DNA of 64,000 nucleotides from an uncultured Cohaesibacter sp. (GTDB taxonomy: Bacteria; Pseudomonadota; Alphaproteobacteria; Rhizobiales; Cohaesibacteraceae). Location: NCBI RefSeq assembly GCF_963662805.1, contig NZ_OY759854.1, forward strand, positions 282,678-346,677, read 5' to 3'. The position numbers and the translations under genes are program-made. Positions 43,693-52,835 of this stretch are shown here, piece by piece. Position 1 is the first letter of the stretch. Each line of letters starts with the position of its first letter. The notes under the pieces are model-generated. The model was not told the origin of the DNA. It ran no database searches and saw only the letters and a program-made list of their open reading frames with translations.

Positions 43693-44240
43693 TCGAGGAT
43701 GAACTCCCCACGGTCGAGCCCCTTCAAAAGCTCCATTGTCACCTCGTCATAGCGCAGAAGCCGCATACCCTTGTGGTCTTTCATGAACTCGTCAGCGTCA
43801 AATTGATCCGGATGCGGAACGAGTTCGTGTCCCATGGGGCCGAGGACATCTGAGCCGATGACATAAAGCGCCGTGCGGGCATCGATCCGCGTCGTGGCGT
43901 AATAGTCGGTCACGCCGATCCGCAGGATGTCCTCGGCCTTGCGACCGCTGGCATAGGTCTTCATGTCGAGCAGATATTTGAACAGATCCTTGGCGCCATC
44001 GAAATGGTCCGCATGTCCGTCCTGATAAAGGACAGTCGCAATCCAGTCGGGATAGCGCGCAGGAAACATGCCGCACACCGGACAGGCATCGCGGTCGTGA
44101 GGGAGCGGCACACCAAACGGTTCATTGTCCTGACCGGAGGCATGGGCAGCGTGGTGACAGGCACCCACGATCGGCAGGGCAAGGCCGAGCAACAGGACGG
44201 TCCGGCGACTGGGTGCTTCAATGGATAAACAACGGGCCAT
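43689..44240 (-). CDS. NosL-family lipoprotein, Tat-type signal
   Basis: NosL-type copper-binding accessory protein of about 183 residues. The N-terminus has a twin-arginine pattern (SRRTVLLLGLAL) ending in a lipobox VGAC, so a Tat-exported lipoprotein is predicted. The CPVCGM motif, the Cu(I)-binding signature of NosL, lies at about residue 52. The ATG at 44240 follows AGGA by 8 bases; an in-frame start at 44279 would push the signal inward. There is no nosZ or other nitrous-oxide reductase gene here, so the client is not known. Confidence 0.85.
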   Translation of the reverse strand: MARCLSIEAPSRRTVLLLGLALPIVGACHHAAHASGQDNEPFGVPLPHDRDACPVCGMFPARYPDWIATVLYQDGHADHFDGAKDLFKYLLDMKTYASGRKAEDILRIGVTDYYATTRIDARTALYVIGSDVLGPMGHELVPHPDQFDADEFMKDHKGMRLLRYDEVTMELLKGLDRGEFILE

Positions 44241-44387
44241 GGTGCTGGTCCTTTCAAACGCATAACGAGGTGCGAACAAGATGAGGAAGGCGGAACGTGA
44301 CGAGGCTCACTTCGCCGCGCTCCGCCCCTCATCATTCCATCCCGGATGGCAAAGGGATGGAAATAACGGACAGGTTTCAGATCGCGA

Positions 44388-45011
44388 CTATTGATCCTTG
44401 CCCATTGTCATTTTCTTGGTCTTGTGAGCGCGTTTTTCCGCCCGGCGTTTGCGGATCATCAGGGTGTTTTTGGCCATGTCGCCATAGGCGGCAGTAAGCG
44501 CCTCATCAAACCCGACAACCCGCTCCGCGCCGACCGAAGCCGCTTTGTCCGCATCCGCATAGGCCCACTTGCGCGAACCGGACATGGTGCCGGGTTGCTT
44601 CGGATCAATCGCATAATGGGCATCTTCCACCTTGATCAGCGGTTTGATCTCGGCATCCGATCCGGCGTCTCCGACCCAGATGTTTTTCGGCATCCGGTCC
44701 ATGTTGAGGCCAAGCGACAGGGACGCACAGTGAATGGAGCAGGTGCCTTCGGTGGAATCGTCGTCATACTGGATGAGATGGCGGGTGTGGCTCCACTGCT
44801 CACGCACCATGCCGCAGTAGGTGCAGCGCGGGTATTTCTCGAATTCCTTGTCCAGTGGATTGGCATCCTTGGCCATATGGTTGGTCAGGCCGTTCTTCTT
44901 GATCCAGTCCCAGGGCGGCATCATCTTGGCTGAGGCTACAAGGCTGGACAGGGCAAGGGCGACCGGCGCAAGCGCGGCCGAAGTTAGGATATCTCTACGG
45001 TTCATGGTCAT
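44388..45011 (-). CDS. NosL-family protein, Tat-type signal
   Basis: Second NosL-like protein, about 207 residues. The N-terminus NRRDILTSAALAPVALALSS is a twin-arginine type signal ending near VASAK without a lipobox Cys. The CTYCGM motif matches the NosL metal site, and CSIHCAS adds another Cys pair; a Met- and Lys-rich tail (KKMTMGKDQ) closes the protein. I chose the ATG at 45011 (MTMNRR) since an upstream start would bury the signal. It is the upstream neighbour of the lipoprotein form, separated by about 150 bases. Confidence 0.82.
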   Translation of the reverse strand: MTMNRRDILTSAALAPVALALSSLVASAKMMPPWDWIKKNGLTNHMAKDANPLDKEFEKYPRCTYCGMVREQWSHTRHLIQYDDDSTEGTCSIHCASLSLGLNMDRMPKNIWVGDAGSDAEIKPLIKVEDAHYAIDPKQPGTMSGSRKWAYADADKAASVGAERVVGFDEALTAAYGDMAKNTLMIRKRRAEKRAHKTKKMTMGKDQ

Positions 45012-45161
45012 TGTCTCTTGTCTGAAAAAAGCATGGCAGTGCACCTGCTGCTAGTTCGGCATGTGAAGTGACAGGCCGAGGCGGGCAGGCTCGATATGCG
45101 ACAGCACAAGCGCTCCAGCTCATGGCGAGGAGGAGGGCAAGATCAGTCGCAGATGCTGATG

Positions 45162-45587
45162 TCAGGCAAGAGACGGAGGGCCGCGCGCAAAGACAATCCG
45201 GTCGACCCGCTGATCGGACGACTGGGTCTCGAGCTCTACGATCTGGATTTCTGCGGGTTTTTCGAGAAGAACCGGGACAGGCGGTGTCGTGTCGAGAAGC
45301 GGTGCCGTGGCAGCCGATGAGCAGACCGGACACTTGGTCGGGTCGAATTGTGCCTCGTTGTCTTCCTCGCCATCAAGCGTGACGAGGCCACCTGCCGAGC
45401 AGATTTCAAGAAAGCTTGCGGCAACACTGCCCGTTTCGACCTGTGCCACCGGTCCCGCAGCAGCAACCCACAATGTGGTCGTGTGCACCAGACCAAAGAA
45501 CATCTGGCTGGTCAACGCGATGATCGCGATCCAGATTGCCAGCAGGTCATGTCTGAGCGACTTGGTCATGGGAGCCCGGTATGCCAT
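45162..45587 (-). CDS. DUF2946-like small membrane protein with CPVC motif
   Basis: Protein of about 141 residues with one N-terminal helix (HDLLAIWIAIIALTSQMFF region), a Gly/Ala-rich segment, the motif CPVCSSAA and the tail RGPPSL. The CPxC plus terminal R-x-PP pattern recalls DUF2946 proteins, often found beside copper-related genes (family memory, not searched). Start uncertain: ATG at 45587 or 45569. Upstream residues in the same frame look non-coding. It leads the NosL/ABC group on the same strand. Confidence 0.6.
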   Translation of the reverse strand: MAYRAPMTKSLRHDLLAIWIAIIALTSQMFFGLVHTTTLWVAAAGPVAQVETGSVAASFLEICSAGGLVTLDGEEDNEAQFDPTKCPVCSSAATAPLLDTTPPVPVLLEKPAEIQIVELETQSSDQRVDRIVFARGPPSLA

Positions 45588-45978
45588 CCTGTTGGCCGGA
45601 TGACGCAGGACAGCGAAGGTGTGTGTCAGTGTTGGTTCAGGAAACAGAATATAACCGCGTCCCGAAACTAGACAATGGTCAAAGATTCCTCTCAAGTTCA
45701 ACATTTTTCTTCCCAGCCCGGCATTTGGTCGCGGGTGGAATGGCATTGAAACCATAAGGAAACTTGTAGCCCCCCCTGTCAAAACTGCGACGTTTGGTCG
45801 GCCCCTTGACCCCTCTCTTGGGGATACAATCGGTTACCTTTGGTCGTGAACGGATACGGACCGAGGCTTGCTACCGGTTCATAAACTACAGTATATTAGA
45901 AAATAAGAATGTATTAGATGGCTTCCCTCCCGACCATTGAGGCGCACGACCAGATCTTGCAACAAGAAGAGTGGCATC
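45588..45978. other. Divergent interval between the DUF2946-like gene and the RND adaptor gene
   Basis: About 390 bases without a convincing gene. It must hold promoters for the minus-strand NosL/ABC set and the plus-strand efflux pair. A short dyad CCCC-TCTCTT-GGGG lies at 45810-45823 just after a TTGAC, but the distance to a TACAAT box is too short for a normal promoter, so I claim no promoter. Confidence 0.4.
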
Positions 45979-47406
45979 ATGAGCATCCTGAAGAAACTCC
46001 TTGTCCTTCCGCCCATCGCGCTGGCGATTGTTCTGTTTCTCATGTCCGGAAAGTCCGCAAAGCCGCCGGTCGCTGCAACGGACAAGCAGGAGAAGGCCAC
46101 GCCGGTCAAGGTGATTGGAGCCAAGCCGATCATGGTGAGGCCATCGGTCAGCGGCTATGGCAAGGTGCAGCCCGCCAGAACGTGGCAAGCCGTGGCGCAG
46201 GTGGCCGGTCCGATTGTCTGGACGGCCGAAAAGCTGCGTGACGGGCTTCTGATTCGGGAAGGCTCCGAGCTCTTGCGTATCGATGCGAGGGAATACGAGT
46301 TGGGGCTGGCGCAGATTGATGCCCAGATCGAGGCGCTGGATGCCAAGGACCGGACCAATGAGGCCTCGTTGAGGATCGAGCAGCGGTCTCTCGACCTGCT
46401 GAAGGAAGATCTGGCGCGCAAGCAGACCTTGCTCAAACAGGGCTCTACCTCCCAGTCACTTGTTGATACCGCCGAGCGGGCAATGTTGACCGCCGAGGCA
46501 AAGGTTCAGGATCTTCTAAGCAGCGTGAAGCTGAATGAAGCCGAGCGCAAGGTGCTCAGGCAACAACGAGAGATTGCTGCCCTTGATGTCGAGCGAACGG
46601 TGATCACGGCACCCTTCGATCTTCGTCTTGGCACGGTGGAGATCGCGCTCGGACAATATGTCAACAAGGGCGAAGAGCTCTTCACCGGCGACGGGATTGC
46701 GGTTGCCGAAGTGGTGGCGCAGTTCCCGGTTGGTGCCCTCAGCCCGCTTCTGGGCAAGGCAGGCGCCACCGGCGCGGCGCTCGGCACGCTGGCCGACGAT
46801 ACCAAGGGCGTGTCTGACCGGCATGAAAAGCTCGAGGCCAAGGTCCGCCTCAACACTCCCAAGGGATTTGTCGAATGGGACGCCAGCCTTGATCGCGTCA
46901 CTGCCACCATGGATCCCAAGACCCGCACGCGCGGGCTCGTCCTCAAGGTCGAGGATCCCTATGGTCAGGCAACGCCGGGTGAGCGCCCGCCACTGGTTCG
47001 CGACACAGCGGTTGAGGTGGTTCTGTTCGGCCCGCCCCGAAAGGGCATGATTGCGATCCCGGCGTCTGCCATCCGCAAGGGGCAGGTGATGATTGCCGAT
47101 GACGAACAGCGGCTCCGGTTCCTGGATGTCAAACCGGCCTATGTTCAGGGCAACGTCGCCGTGCTCAAATCCGGAGTTGAACCCAAGCAGAAAGTCATTG
47201 TCTCCGACATGCCTGCGCCGGTTGACGGCATGTTGCTGAAGCCGCGCCCTGACAAGGATCTGCTTGAGCGCATCATGGCAGAAGCATCGGGCCAAAGCGG
47301 TGCCAAGCGCGAAGATCAGAGCGGTGACAAGGGCGGAGACAAGTCCAAACCTGCTGACAAGCCCAAGGACGCCCCGCAAGACAAGTCTCAGACCAAGGGG
47401 ATGTGA
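45979..47406 (+). CDS. RND efflux periplasmic adaptor (membrane fusion protein)
   Basis: Adaptor subunit of a tripartite efflux pump, 475 residues. Inner-membrane anchor at about 5-22, lipoyl/barrel-sandwich halves (VAQVAGPIVW and the matching TVITAPFDLRLG), a coiled-coil hairpin of about 90 residues between them (around 110-200), then the beta-barrel. The C-terminal tail is unusually rich in Lys/Asp (about the last 35 residues). The ATG at 45979 starts the anchor; the TTG upstream frame was rejected. The stop is 5 bases before the pump gene's start. Confidence 0.9.
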   Translation: MSILKKLLVLPPIALAIVLFLMSGKSAKPPVAATDKQEKATPVKVIGAKPIMVRPSVSGYGKVQPARTWQAVAQVAGPIVWTAEKLRDGLLIREGSELLRIDAREYELGLAQIDAQIEALDAKDRTNEASLRIEQRSLDLLKEDLARKQTLLKQGSTSQSLVDTAERAMLTAEAKVQDLLSSVKLNEAERKVLRQQREIAALDVERTVITAPFDLRLGTVEIALGQYVNKGEELFTGDGIAVAEVVAQFPVGALSPLLGKAGATGAALGTLADDTKGVSDRHEKLEAKVRLNTPKGFVEWDASLDRVTATMDPKTRTRGLVLKVEDPYGQATPGERPPLVRDTAVEVVLFGPPRKGMIAIPASAIRKGQVMIADDEQRLRFLDVKPAYVQGNVAVLKSGVEPKQKVIVSDMPAPVDGMLLKPRPDKDLLERIMAEASGQSGAKREDQSGDKGGDKSKPADKPKDAPQDKSQTKGM

Positions 47407-47411
47407 CGGCC

Positions 47412-50400
47412 ATGATCCGCTATTTTGCCCAGCACCCCACCGCCTCCAATCTGCTGATGGTGGCGATCCTTCTGGTCGGGGCCCTGTCTCTGCCGCAATT
47501 GCAGCGTGACACGTTCCCCGTCACCGATCCCACCGAGGTCGAAGTCCGGGTGAATTACCCCAGTGCCACGGCGCTGGATGTGGAGGAAACGATCTGCCTG
47601 CGTGTTGAGCAGGCCCTCGGAGTCATTCCCGACAAGAAGGAACTCACCTGCGAGGCGCGGGAGAATCTCGCGATTGCCGTCGTCACCATGCATGAAGGGC
47701 GCGATTTCGACACCTTCTACAATGACATCAAGAGCGAGATCGAGGCGATCTCGGGCTTCCCCGACCGGGTCGAGCGGCCGACGGTCACCAGAATGGAACG
47801 CACGGCAACCATTTCAACCATCGCCATCACCGGCATAGAAGACGAGCAGAGCCTGTTCGCCTATGCCGATCAGGTGCTCACGCGGATCCTGCGCAACAAG
47901 ACTATCGCACAGGCGACTTTGAAGGGCTTTGGTGATCCCATCGTCGATGTCCGCGTCTCGGAGACGGCCCTGCGTGATCTCGGGCTCAGCATCACGGACG
48001 TGGCCAACGCCATCAGCAATCAGAGCATCGACCTTCCCGCCGGAACGCTCGAAACTGCGAGCGGCGATCTGGTGCTGCGTTATGCGGATCAGCGTCGAAA
48101 ACCGCGCGAATTTGCCGATATCGTCATCAAGAGCACAGAGGATGGCGGCATCCTGCGGCTGAAGGATATTGCGACCATTGCCAAGACTTTCGAGTTTGCC
48201 GAGGACAAGGTCACCTTCAACAACAAGCGGGCCGCCCTTATCGAGATCAACAAGACGCCCAATCAGGACACCTTGAAGATCAAGGCGCTGATTGACGACA
48301 TTCTCCAGAAGGAGCGGGATATGGCGCCTCCGGGTGTCAGCCTCGACATCTCACAGGATGTCTCGCCCAATATCATCGACCGCTTGCGCATCCTGACGGA
48401 AAACGGGATTCAAGGTCTGGTGCTGGTCTTCCTCACCATGTGGCTGTTCTTCTCCTTCCGTTACAGCTTCTGGGTCGCCATGGGTCTGCCCGTGTCCTTC
48501 CTCGGTGCGATCTTTGTCATGCAGGGGCTGGGCTATACGTTGAACACCATGACCATGGTCGGCCTCATCGTCTCCGCCGGGCTGCTGATGGATGATGCCA
48601 TCGTCATCTCGGAGAATATCGGCACCCGGCTGAAAAAGGGCGAGAATGAGCTCGATGCCGCCGTCAACGGCACCTTGCAGGTCATGCCAAGTGTGGTCTC
48701 CTCGTTCCTCACCACTATCCTCATTGTCGGCCCGCTAGCCCTCATGGCAGGCAAGATTGGCGCAGTTCTCAACGTGATGCCGGTCATTCTGGTCATCACG
48801 CTCGCCGTCAGTCTCATTGAAGCCTTCTTCATTCTGCCCGCCCACCTCCATCATTCCCTGAAGAAAGCGGGAGCCAACAAACAGTCCCGTTTTCATGAGG
48901 CCTTCGAACGCGGTTTTGAGTCTTTCCGCAACGGGGTCTTTGGCCGGGTCATGGCATGGGCGATATCCTGGCGTTACCTGACAACCGGTCTGATCATCGG
49001 TCTGTTGATCCTGTCGGCAGCGTCCTTCACGAGCGGAACACTGAAATTCCGGTCCTTCCCCCAGCTTGAGAGCGATACCATTCAGGCCCGTATCCTGATG
49101 CCGCAAGGCACCACGCTGGATGAGACCGAGCAGGGCGTCCAACAGGTCGTGGCCGCGCTCAACAAGGTGAATGAGGAATTCAAGCCGCTGCAGACCGACA
49201 ACAAGGATCTGATCAACAACATCCTCGTTTATTATGGGGTCAATGCGGATGCCAACGAGAAAGGGCCGCATCTGGCCACCATCAGCGCCGATCTGTTGAG
49301 AGCCGGGGAACGCCAAGGCGACTTGCGCGAGATGCTGTCCCGCTGGCGCAAGCTGACAGGGCCCATTCCCGGCGCGCTGGCGCTGAAATTCACCGACAAG
49401 GAACGCGGCGTTGCGGGCAATGCCATCGATATTCAATTGAAGGGCAATGATCTTGGCCAGCTCAAGCAGGCTGGCAATGACCTAAAGACCTTTCTCAACG
49501 GTTATGAAGGCGTGGTCGATGTTCTTGATGACCTGCGTCCGGGCAAACCCGAATTCATCGTCAGCCTCCATGACGATGCTGGCGGGCTTGGTCTGACAGC
49601 CAAGTCTGTGTCTGAGGAGCTGCGCGCCATCGTGCAGGGAGGAACAGGGCTGGAGATCCAGTCCGGACGCTATGGCATCGACGTGCGTGTCCGGCTGGCC
49701 GAAGGGGCGATCAACAGTCGGGGCGGGATCAACGACATCTATGTCACCGCGACGGACGGATCGAAAATCCCGCTCTCGACGGTCGCCGACGTGGTGGAAA
49801 CACGCGGCTATGCCCGGATCAACCGAGTGGACAGCCAGAGAACCGTGACCGTTCAGGGCGCCATCAGGGCCAATGTGGTCAATGCCCGCGAGCTGATGAT
49901 GGTGACGCGCAGCGACTTCCTGCCCCAGCTAAAGAAAAACTACCCCGGCGTCTCCGTTTCCTTCGTCGGGCAGGGCAAGGAAGCTTCGACGACGGGGAAT
50001 TCCCTGCTCAACTACTTCCTGATCGGGGTTGCCTTTGTCTATCTGCTGCTCAGCTTCCAGTTCAAGAGCTACATCCAGCCCATCATCGTCCTTGCCGCCA
50101 TTCCCCTTGGGGCCATCGGCATGGTGGCCGGACATCTGGCCATGGGGCTTGATCTGTCGATCCCCAGTCTCGTTGGGCTCGCGACCCTCTCCGGGGTGGT
50201 GGTCAACAACTCGATCCTGCTTGTCTCCTTCATCCGCGAGGAAATGGATGCAGGCCGGGATCCGATTGAGGCCTCCTGCGCAGCCGCCAAGGCGCGGTTC
50301 CGCGCTGTGGTGCTGACATCCCTGACGACCATTGCGGGTCTGCTTCCGCTGCTGTCCGAGACAAGCACCCAGGCGCAGTTCCTGATCCCGCTGGTCAACA

Positions 50401-50507
50401 GTCTGGCTTTCGGTCTCTTCACCGCGACGATCCTGTCGCTGTTCCTCGTGCCGAGCCTGTTTGCCATACTGGCCGATTTCGGGCTGGGAAAGACAAGACA
50501 GTCATAA
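47412..50507 (+). CDS. RND-family efflux pump permease
   Basis: Proton-driven inner-membrane pump of about 1031 residues, with the duplicated 6-helix RND architecture and two large periplasmic loops. Helix 4 keeps the proton-relay pair in GLLMDDAIVISENI. The C-terminal repeat has VVVNNSILLVSFIREEMDAG and a conserved Lys/Arg helix. It looks like the hydrophobe-amphiphile (AcrB-like) branch, not the heavy-metal branch. Start: the ATG at 47412 has AAGGGG 11 bases upstream; a GTG at 47403 is also possible. No TolC-type outer-membrane gene follows. Confidence 0.92.
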   Translation: MIRYFAQHPTASNLLMVAILLVGALSLPQLQRDTFPVTDPTEVEVRVNYPSATALDVEETICLRVEQALGVIPDKKELTCEARENLAIAVVTMHEGRDFDTFYNDIKSEIEAISGFPDRVERPTVTRMERTATISTIAITGIEDEQSLFAYADQVLTRILRNKTIAQATLKGFGDPIVDVRVSETALRDLGLSITDVANAISNQSIDLPAGTLETASGDLVLRYADQRRKPREFADIVIKSTEDGGILRLKDIATIAKTFEFAEDKVTFNNKRAALIEINKTPNQDTLKIKALIDDILQKERDMAPPGVSLDISQDVSPNIIDRLRILTENGIQGLVLVFLTMWLFFSFRYSFWVAMGLPVSFLGAIFVMQGLGYTLNTMTMVGLIVSAGLLMDDAIVISENIGTRLKKGENELDAAVNGTLQVMPSVVSSFLTTILIVGPLALMAGKIGAVLNVMPVILVITLAVSLIEAFFILPAHLHHSLKKAGANKQSRFHEAFERGFESFRNGVFGRVMAWAISWRYLTTGLIIGLLILSAASFTSGTLKFRSFPQLESDTIQARILMPQGTTLDETEQGVQQVVAALNKVNEEFKPLQTDNKDLINNILVYYGVNADANEKGPHLATISADLLRAGERQGDLREMLSRWRKLTGPIPGALALKFTDKERGVAGNAIDIQLKGNDLGQLKQAGNDLKTFLNGYEGVVDVLDDLRPGKPEFIVSLHDDAGGLGLTAKSVSEELRAIVQGGTGLEIQSGRYGIDVRVRLAEGAINSRGGINDIYVTATDGSKIPLSTVADVVETRGYARINRVDSQRTVTVQGAIRANVVNARELMMVTRSDFLPQLKKNYPGVSVSFVGQGKEASTTGNSLLNYFLIGVAFVYLLLSFQFKSYIQPIIVLAAIPLGAIGMVAGHLAMGLDLSIPSLVGLATLSGVVVNNSILLVSFIREEMDAGRDPIEASCAAAKARFRAVVLTSLTTIAGLLPLLSETSTQAQFLIPLVNSLAFGLFTATILSLFLVPSLFAILADFGLGKTRQS

Positions 50508-50524
50508 CCGGCTGGTTGGCGACA

Positions 50525-51787
50525 CTAGAATGAGATCGCTCTGATCCGCGCCTTGTCTTCATCAAGGTTGAGGGCGATCTCAGCACGCTTAAGGGCAAGC
50601 GCGGCCTGCTCGCTGGCCGCATCGGCAAAAGCCTGATTGTCGATTGCGCTGAGAGACTTCAAAAGTTTGCGCAGTCTGAGCTGAACCTCGACCTGCCCCG
50701 CGCCGTCCCGTGCAATCAGATGGAAGGCATCATCAAACAGGTCTGCGATGCGGATCGGCGGTACGTAGATCGAAGGAAAGCTCACTTCGTCCCCATCGTC
50801 GTCTCCTGCCTCCTCTGACCACAGCATCAGAAGGCGTGCCTCGCGTCCTATGATGTCAATCGCGGTCCCCGGATCATTGACTCCCGGCGACAGGGCGCGG
50901 ATGGCGATTTCGCTCAGTACGCAAAAGCCGAACCTCGGATCCTGATCATAGCTGCGTTCGTTGCCGATCGTGATGGCATCGCAGATCGAGGCGGAGATGT
51001 GGGACATGTCGTCCCCATTCGGTTGCCCAGCGTTGTAGTCCACATAGGCAAGAGCAGTATCAAGAAGGACGAAGCTACCCGGCGTGACAGCGAGATAGAG
51101 TTGGGTGTCCTGCTCTTCGGCAAGGGCCGAGAGCTTCTGCATGTCGATATGCTGCACATAGCCGGTGACCTCAGACGGGATTGCGAGCGCCTTTTCGGGG
51201 GCGCCGTCATCCGGGAGCGGTTGGCCACCCAGAAACGGCTCGGAAAGCCGCGTCAGAAGCGCGGTTCTGGTGGCATGTTCCACCTGATCTGCCGCCTCCT
51301 CGACGCGCCCGAGCTTGGTGAGATAATCGATCCAGCGCAACAACGAGAGCACCACCAGTGCGATGACAAGGATCGTCACCGTAAACAGGACAACCCGTCC
51401 CTGGGCGCCATAGACGCCCGCATTGAGCACCACGAGCCCGACAATGCTGAAGAGAAAAGCGCCGATGAAGGAGGAGAGCGCATTCTGTGAGGATTGGTCC
51501 TCGATCAGCAGCTTGGTGGCGCGCGGTGTGGCATTGCTGGTGGCCGTGTTGAAGGCTGCCGTCATCACGCTGAGCGAGAAGGTGGTCACCGTCAACATGC
51601 TTGAGGCGATGATCGAGAGAATGTTTTCGATGGCATCTGCACTGATGTCAAAGCCGACCTTGAACTCGGGCATGCTGTCTGCAACGGACGCAAGCATTGC
51701 GGCACAGACCCCGAGGATGCCGATCAGGGCGGCGCGGACCCATAGGCGGCGGGTGAATTGCATCAGGATCCATTGCCATTTCGACAT
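50525..51787 (-). CDS. DUF2254 family membrane protein
   Basis: Predicted inner-membrane protein of 420 residues with four N-terminal helices (up to about residue 150) and a soluble C-terminal half, as in DUF2254. Marker stretches include SSMLTVTTFSLSVMTAAFN, TATSNATPRATKLL and ALSPGVNDPGTAIDI. No function is established for the family that I can cite. It is convergent with the RND pump gene, with 17 bases between the stops, and stands alone. Confidence 0.88.
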   Translation of the reverse strand: MSKWQWILMQFTRRLWVRAALIGILGVCAAMLASVADSMPEFKVGFDISADAIENILSIIASSMLTVTTFSLSVMTAAFNTATSNATPRATKLLIEDQSSQNALSSFIGAFLFSIVGLVVLNAGVYGAQGRVVLFTVTILVIALVVLSLLRWIDYLTKLGRVEEAADQVEHATRTALLTRLSEPFLGGQPLPDDGAPEKALAIPSEVTGYVQHIDMQKLSALAEEQDTQLYLAVTPGSFVLLDTALAYVDYNAGQPNGDDMSHISASICDAITIGNERSYDQDPRFGFCVLSEIAIRALSPGVNDPGTAIDIIGREARLLMLWSEEAGDDDGDEVSFPSIYVPPIRIADLFDDAFHLIARDGAGQVEVQLRLRKLLKSLSAIDNQAFADAASEQAALALKRAEIALNLDEDKARIRAISF

Positions 51788-51837
51788 GCGGTGCTTTCCT
51801 TTGGTCCGGTTGGGGTGCGATGGCCCGTGCTGATAGT

Positions 51838-52743
51838 CTATTCCAGATTGGCCCGATCCGCATGCATCGAGAAATGATCAATCAAGGCCTGACAATTGCG
51901 GCTGAGTTGATCACCGCGCGGTTTGATAACCGAATAGCCGAACCGGCTCTCGACGGTGATGGGGCGGACAATGCCCCCCATGCGCTTGTGATCCTCGGCC
52001 GTGAAGGCATCAACGATCCCGGCCCCGACACCCCGGATGACGAGGGCTGAAATGATCTGCGACAGATAGGAGCGGGTCTTGATGCTCGGCGGTCGGCGCA
52101 TCCGCGCGAAGATGCGGTTGAAGGTGCGCCCCGTCAGTGTCGATTCATCGAAGGCGACAAAATCAATGTCCATCAGATCGTCGAGCGTCACGATCAGCTT
52201 CTCGCCATAGGGGTGATTGGCTGGCGCGATGAAGCGAAAGGGGACGTCCCCCGTCATCACCACATCAACCTCGTGCTTGTGTTCGGTCGGAATGCCAAAC
52301 CCCACCTGACACTGGCGCATGGCGACCTGACGGACAACATTGAGGGTGGTCATCGACAGGGAGTCGACACGGAACTCGGGACGCTCGAGCACAAGCTCGG
52401 AAATGACGGTGCAGAGCACGGTCTGGGCGAAGGCTGGGGCAGCGGCAATGCGCAGGGTGGAGCGGTTTCCATTCCGGATCTCGTTGGCTGCCTCTGCGAT
52501 TTGCCTCAGGCCAATGAAACTGCGCTCGACCTCCTTGATAAGCTCATAAGCCTCTGGCGTTGCGATGACCTTGCTGCCGTGTCTGGTGAACAGCTGCATG
52601 TTGAGACTGCTCTCAAGATCCCGGATCAGGCGGCTGACCGCTGGCTGGGAAACACAGAGCTCTTCTGCCGCTGCGGAAACACTTCCCGTCAGCATGACAG
52701 CCGAGAAAGCCTCGAGCGATCTTTGTGATAAACTATTCATCAT
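51838..52743 (-). CDS. LysR-family transcriptional regulator
   Basis: Regulator of 301 residues: N-terminal helix-turn-helix (LEAFSAVMLTGSVSAAAEEL and SQPAVSRLIRDLE) and LysR substrate domain (about 92-295), resembling the OccR/NocR-type opine and amino-acid regulators in its N-terminal half. It is divergent, 92 bases away, from the FAD oxidoreductase pair and Dpp-type importer genes, which it most likely activates in response to a pathway compound. Two adjacent ATG codons (52743, 52740) can serve as start. Confidence 0.9.
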   Translation of the reverse strand: MMNSLSQRSLEAFSAVMLTGSVSAAAEELCVSQPAVSRLIRDLESSLNMQLFTRHGSKVIATPEAYELIKEVERSFIGLRQIAEAANEIRNGNRSTLRIAAAPAFAQTVLCTVISELVLERPEFRVDSLSMTTLNVVRQVAMRQCQVGFGIPTEHKHEVDVVMTGDVPFRFIAPANHPYGEKLIVTLDDLMDIDFVAFDESTLTGRTFNRIFARMRRPPSIKTRSYLSQIISALVIRGVGAGIVDAFTAEDHKRMGGIVRPITVESRFGYSVIKPRGDQLSRNCQALIDHFSMHADRANLE

Positions 52744-52745
52744 AA

Positions 52746-52777
52746 CAAAAATGGATACTGATGGTCAAAAATGGTAT
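52746..52777. promoter_or_regulatory. LysR-type binding region with repeat CAAAAATGG
   Basis: CAAAAATGG occurs at 52746-52754 and 52766-52774, 20 bases apart (about two helical turns). An ATAC-N15-GTAT dyad at 52755-52777, which contains a T-N11-A-like core, overlaps them. This is the only space between the LysR gene and its divergent target. Confidence 0.55.
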
Positions 52778-52835
52778 TTGCCTTATAAAATGATTGCCGC
52801 CACGCTGACAAGCATAAATTGCTCAGGAGGTCATC

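Noticed and set aside
43689..45011. Denitrification (nitrous oxide reductase) locus
   Set aside because: Two NosL-family proteins are present but no nosZ, nosR or nosDFY, and the ABC permease is FtsX-type.
45806..45830. Promoter TTGACC / TACAAT near the NosL and RND genes
   Set aside because: The spacer is only 13 bases, too short for a sigma-70 promoter and unlike the long spacer of MerR-type copper promoters.
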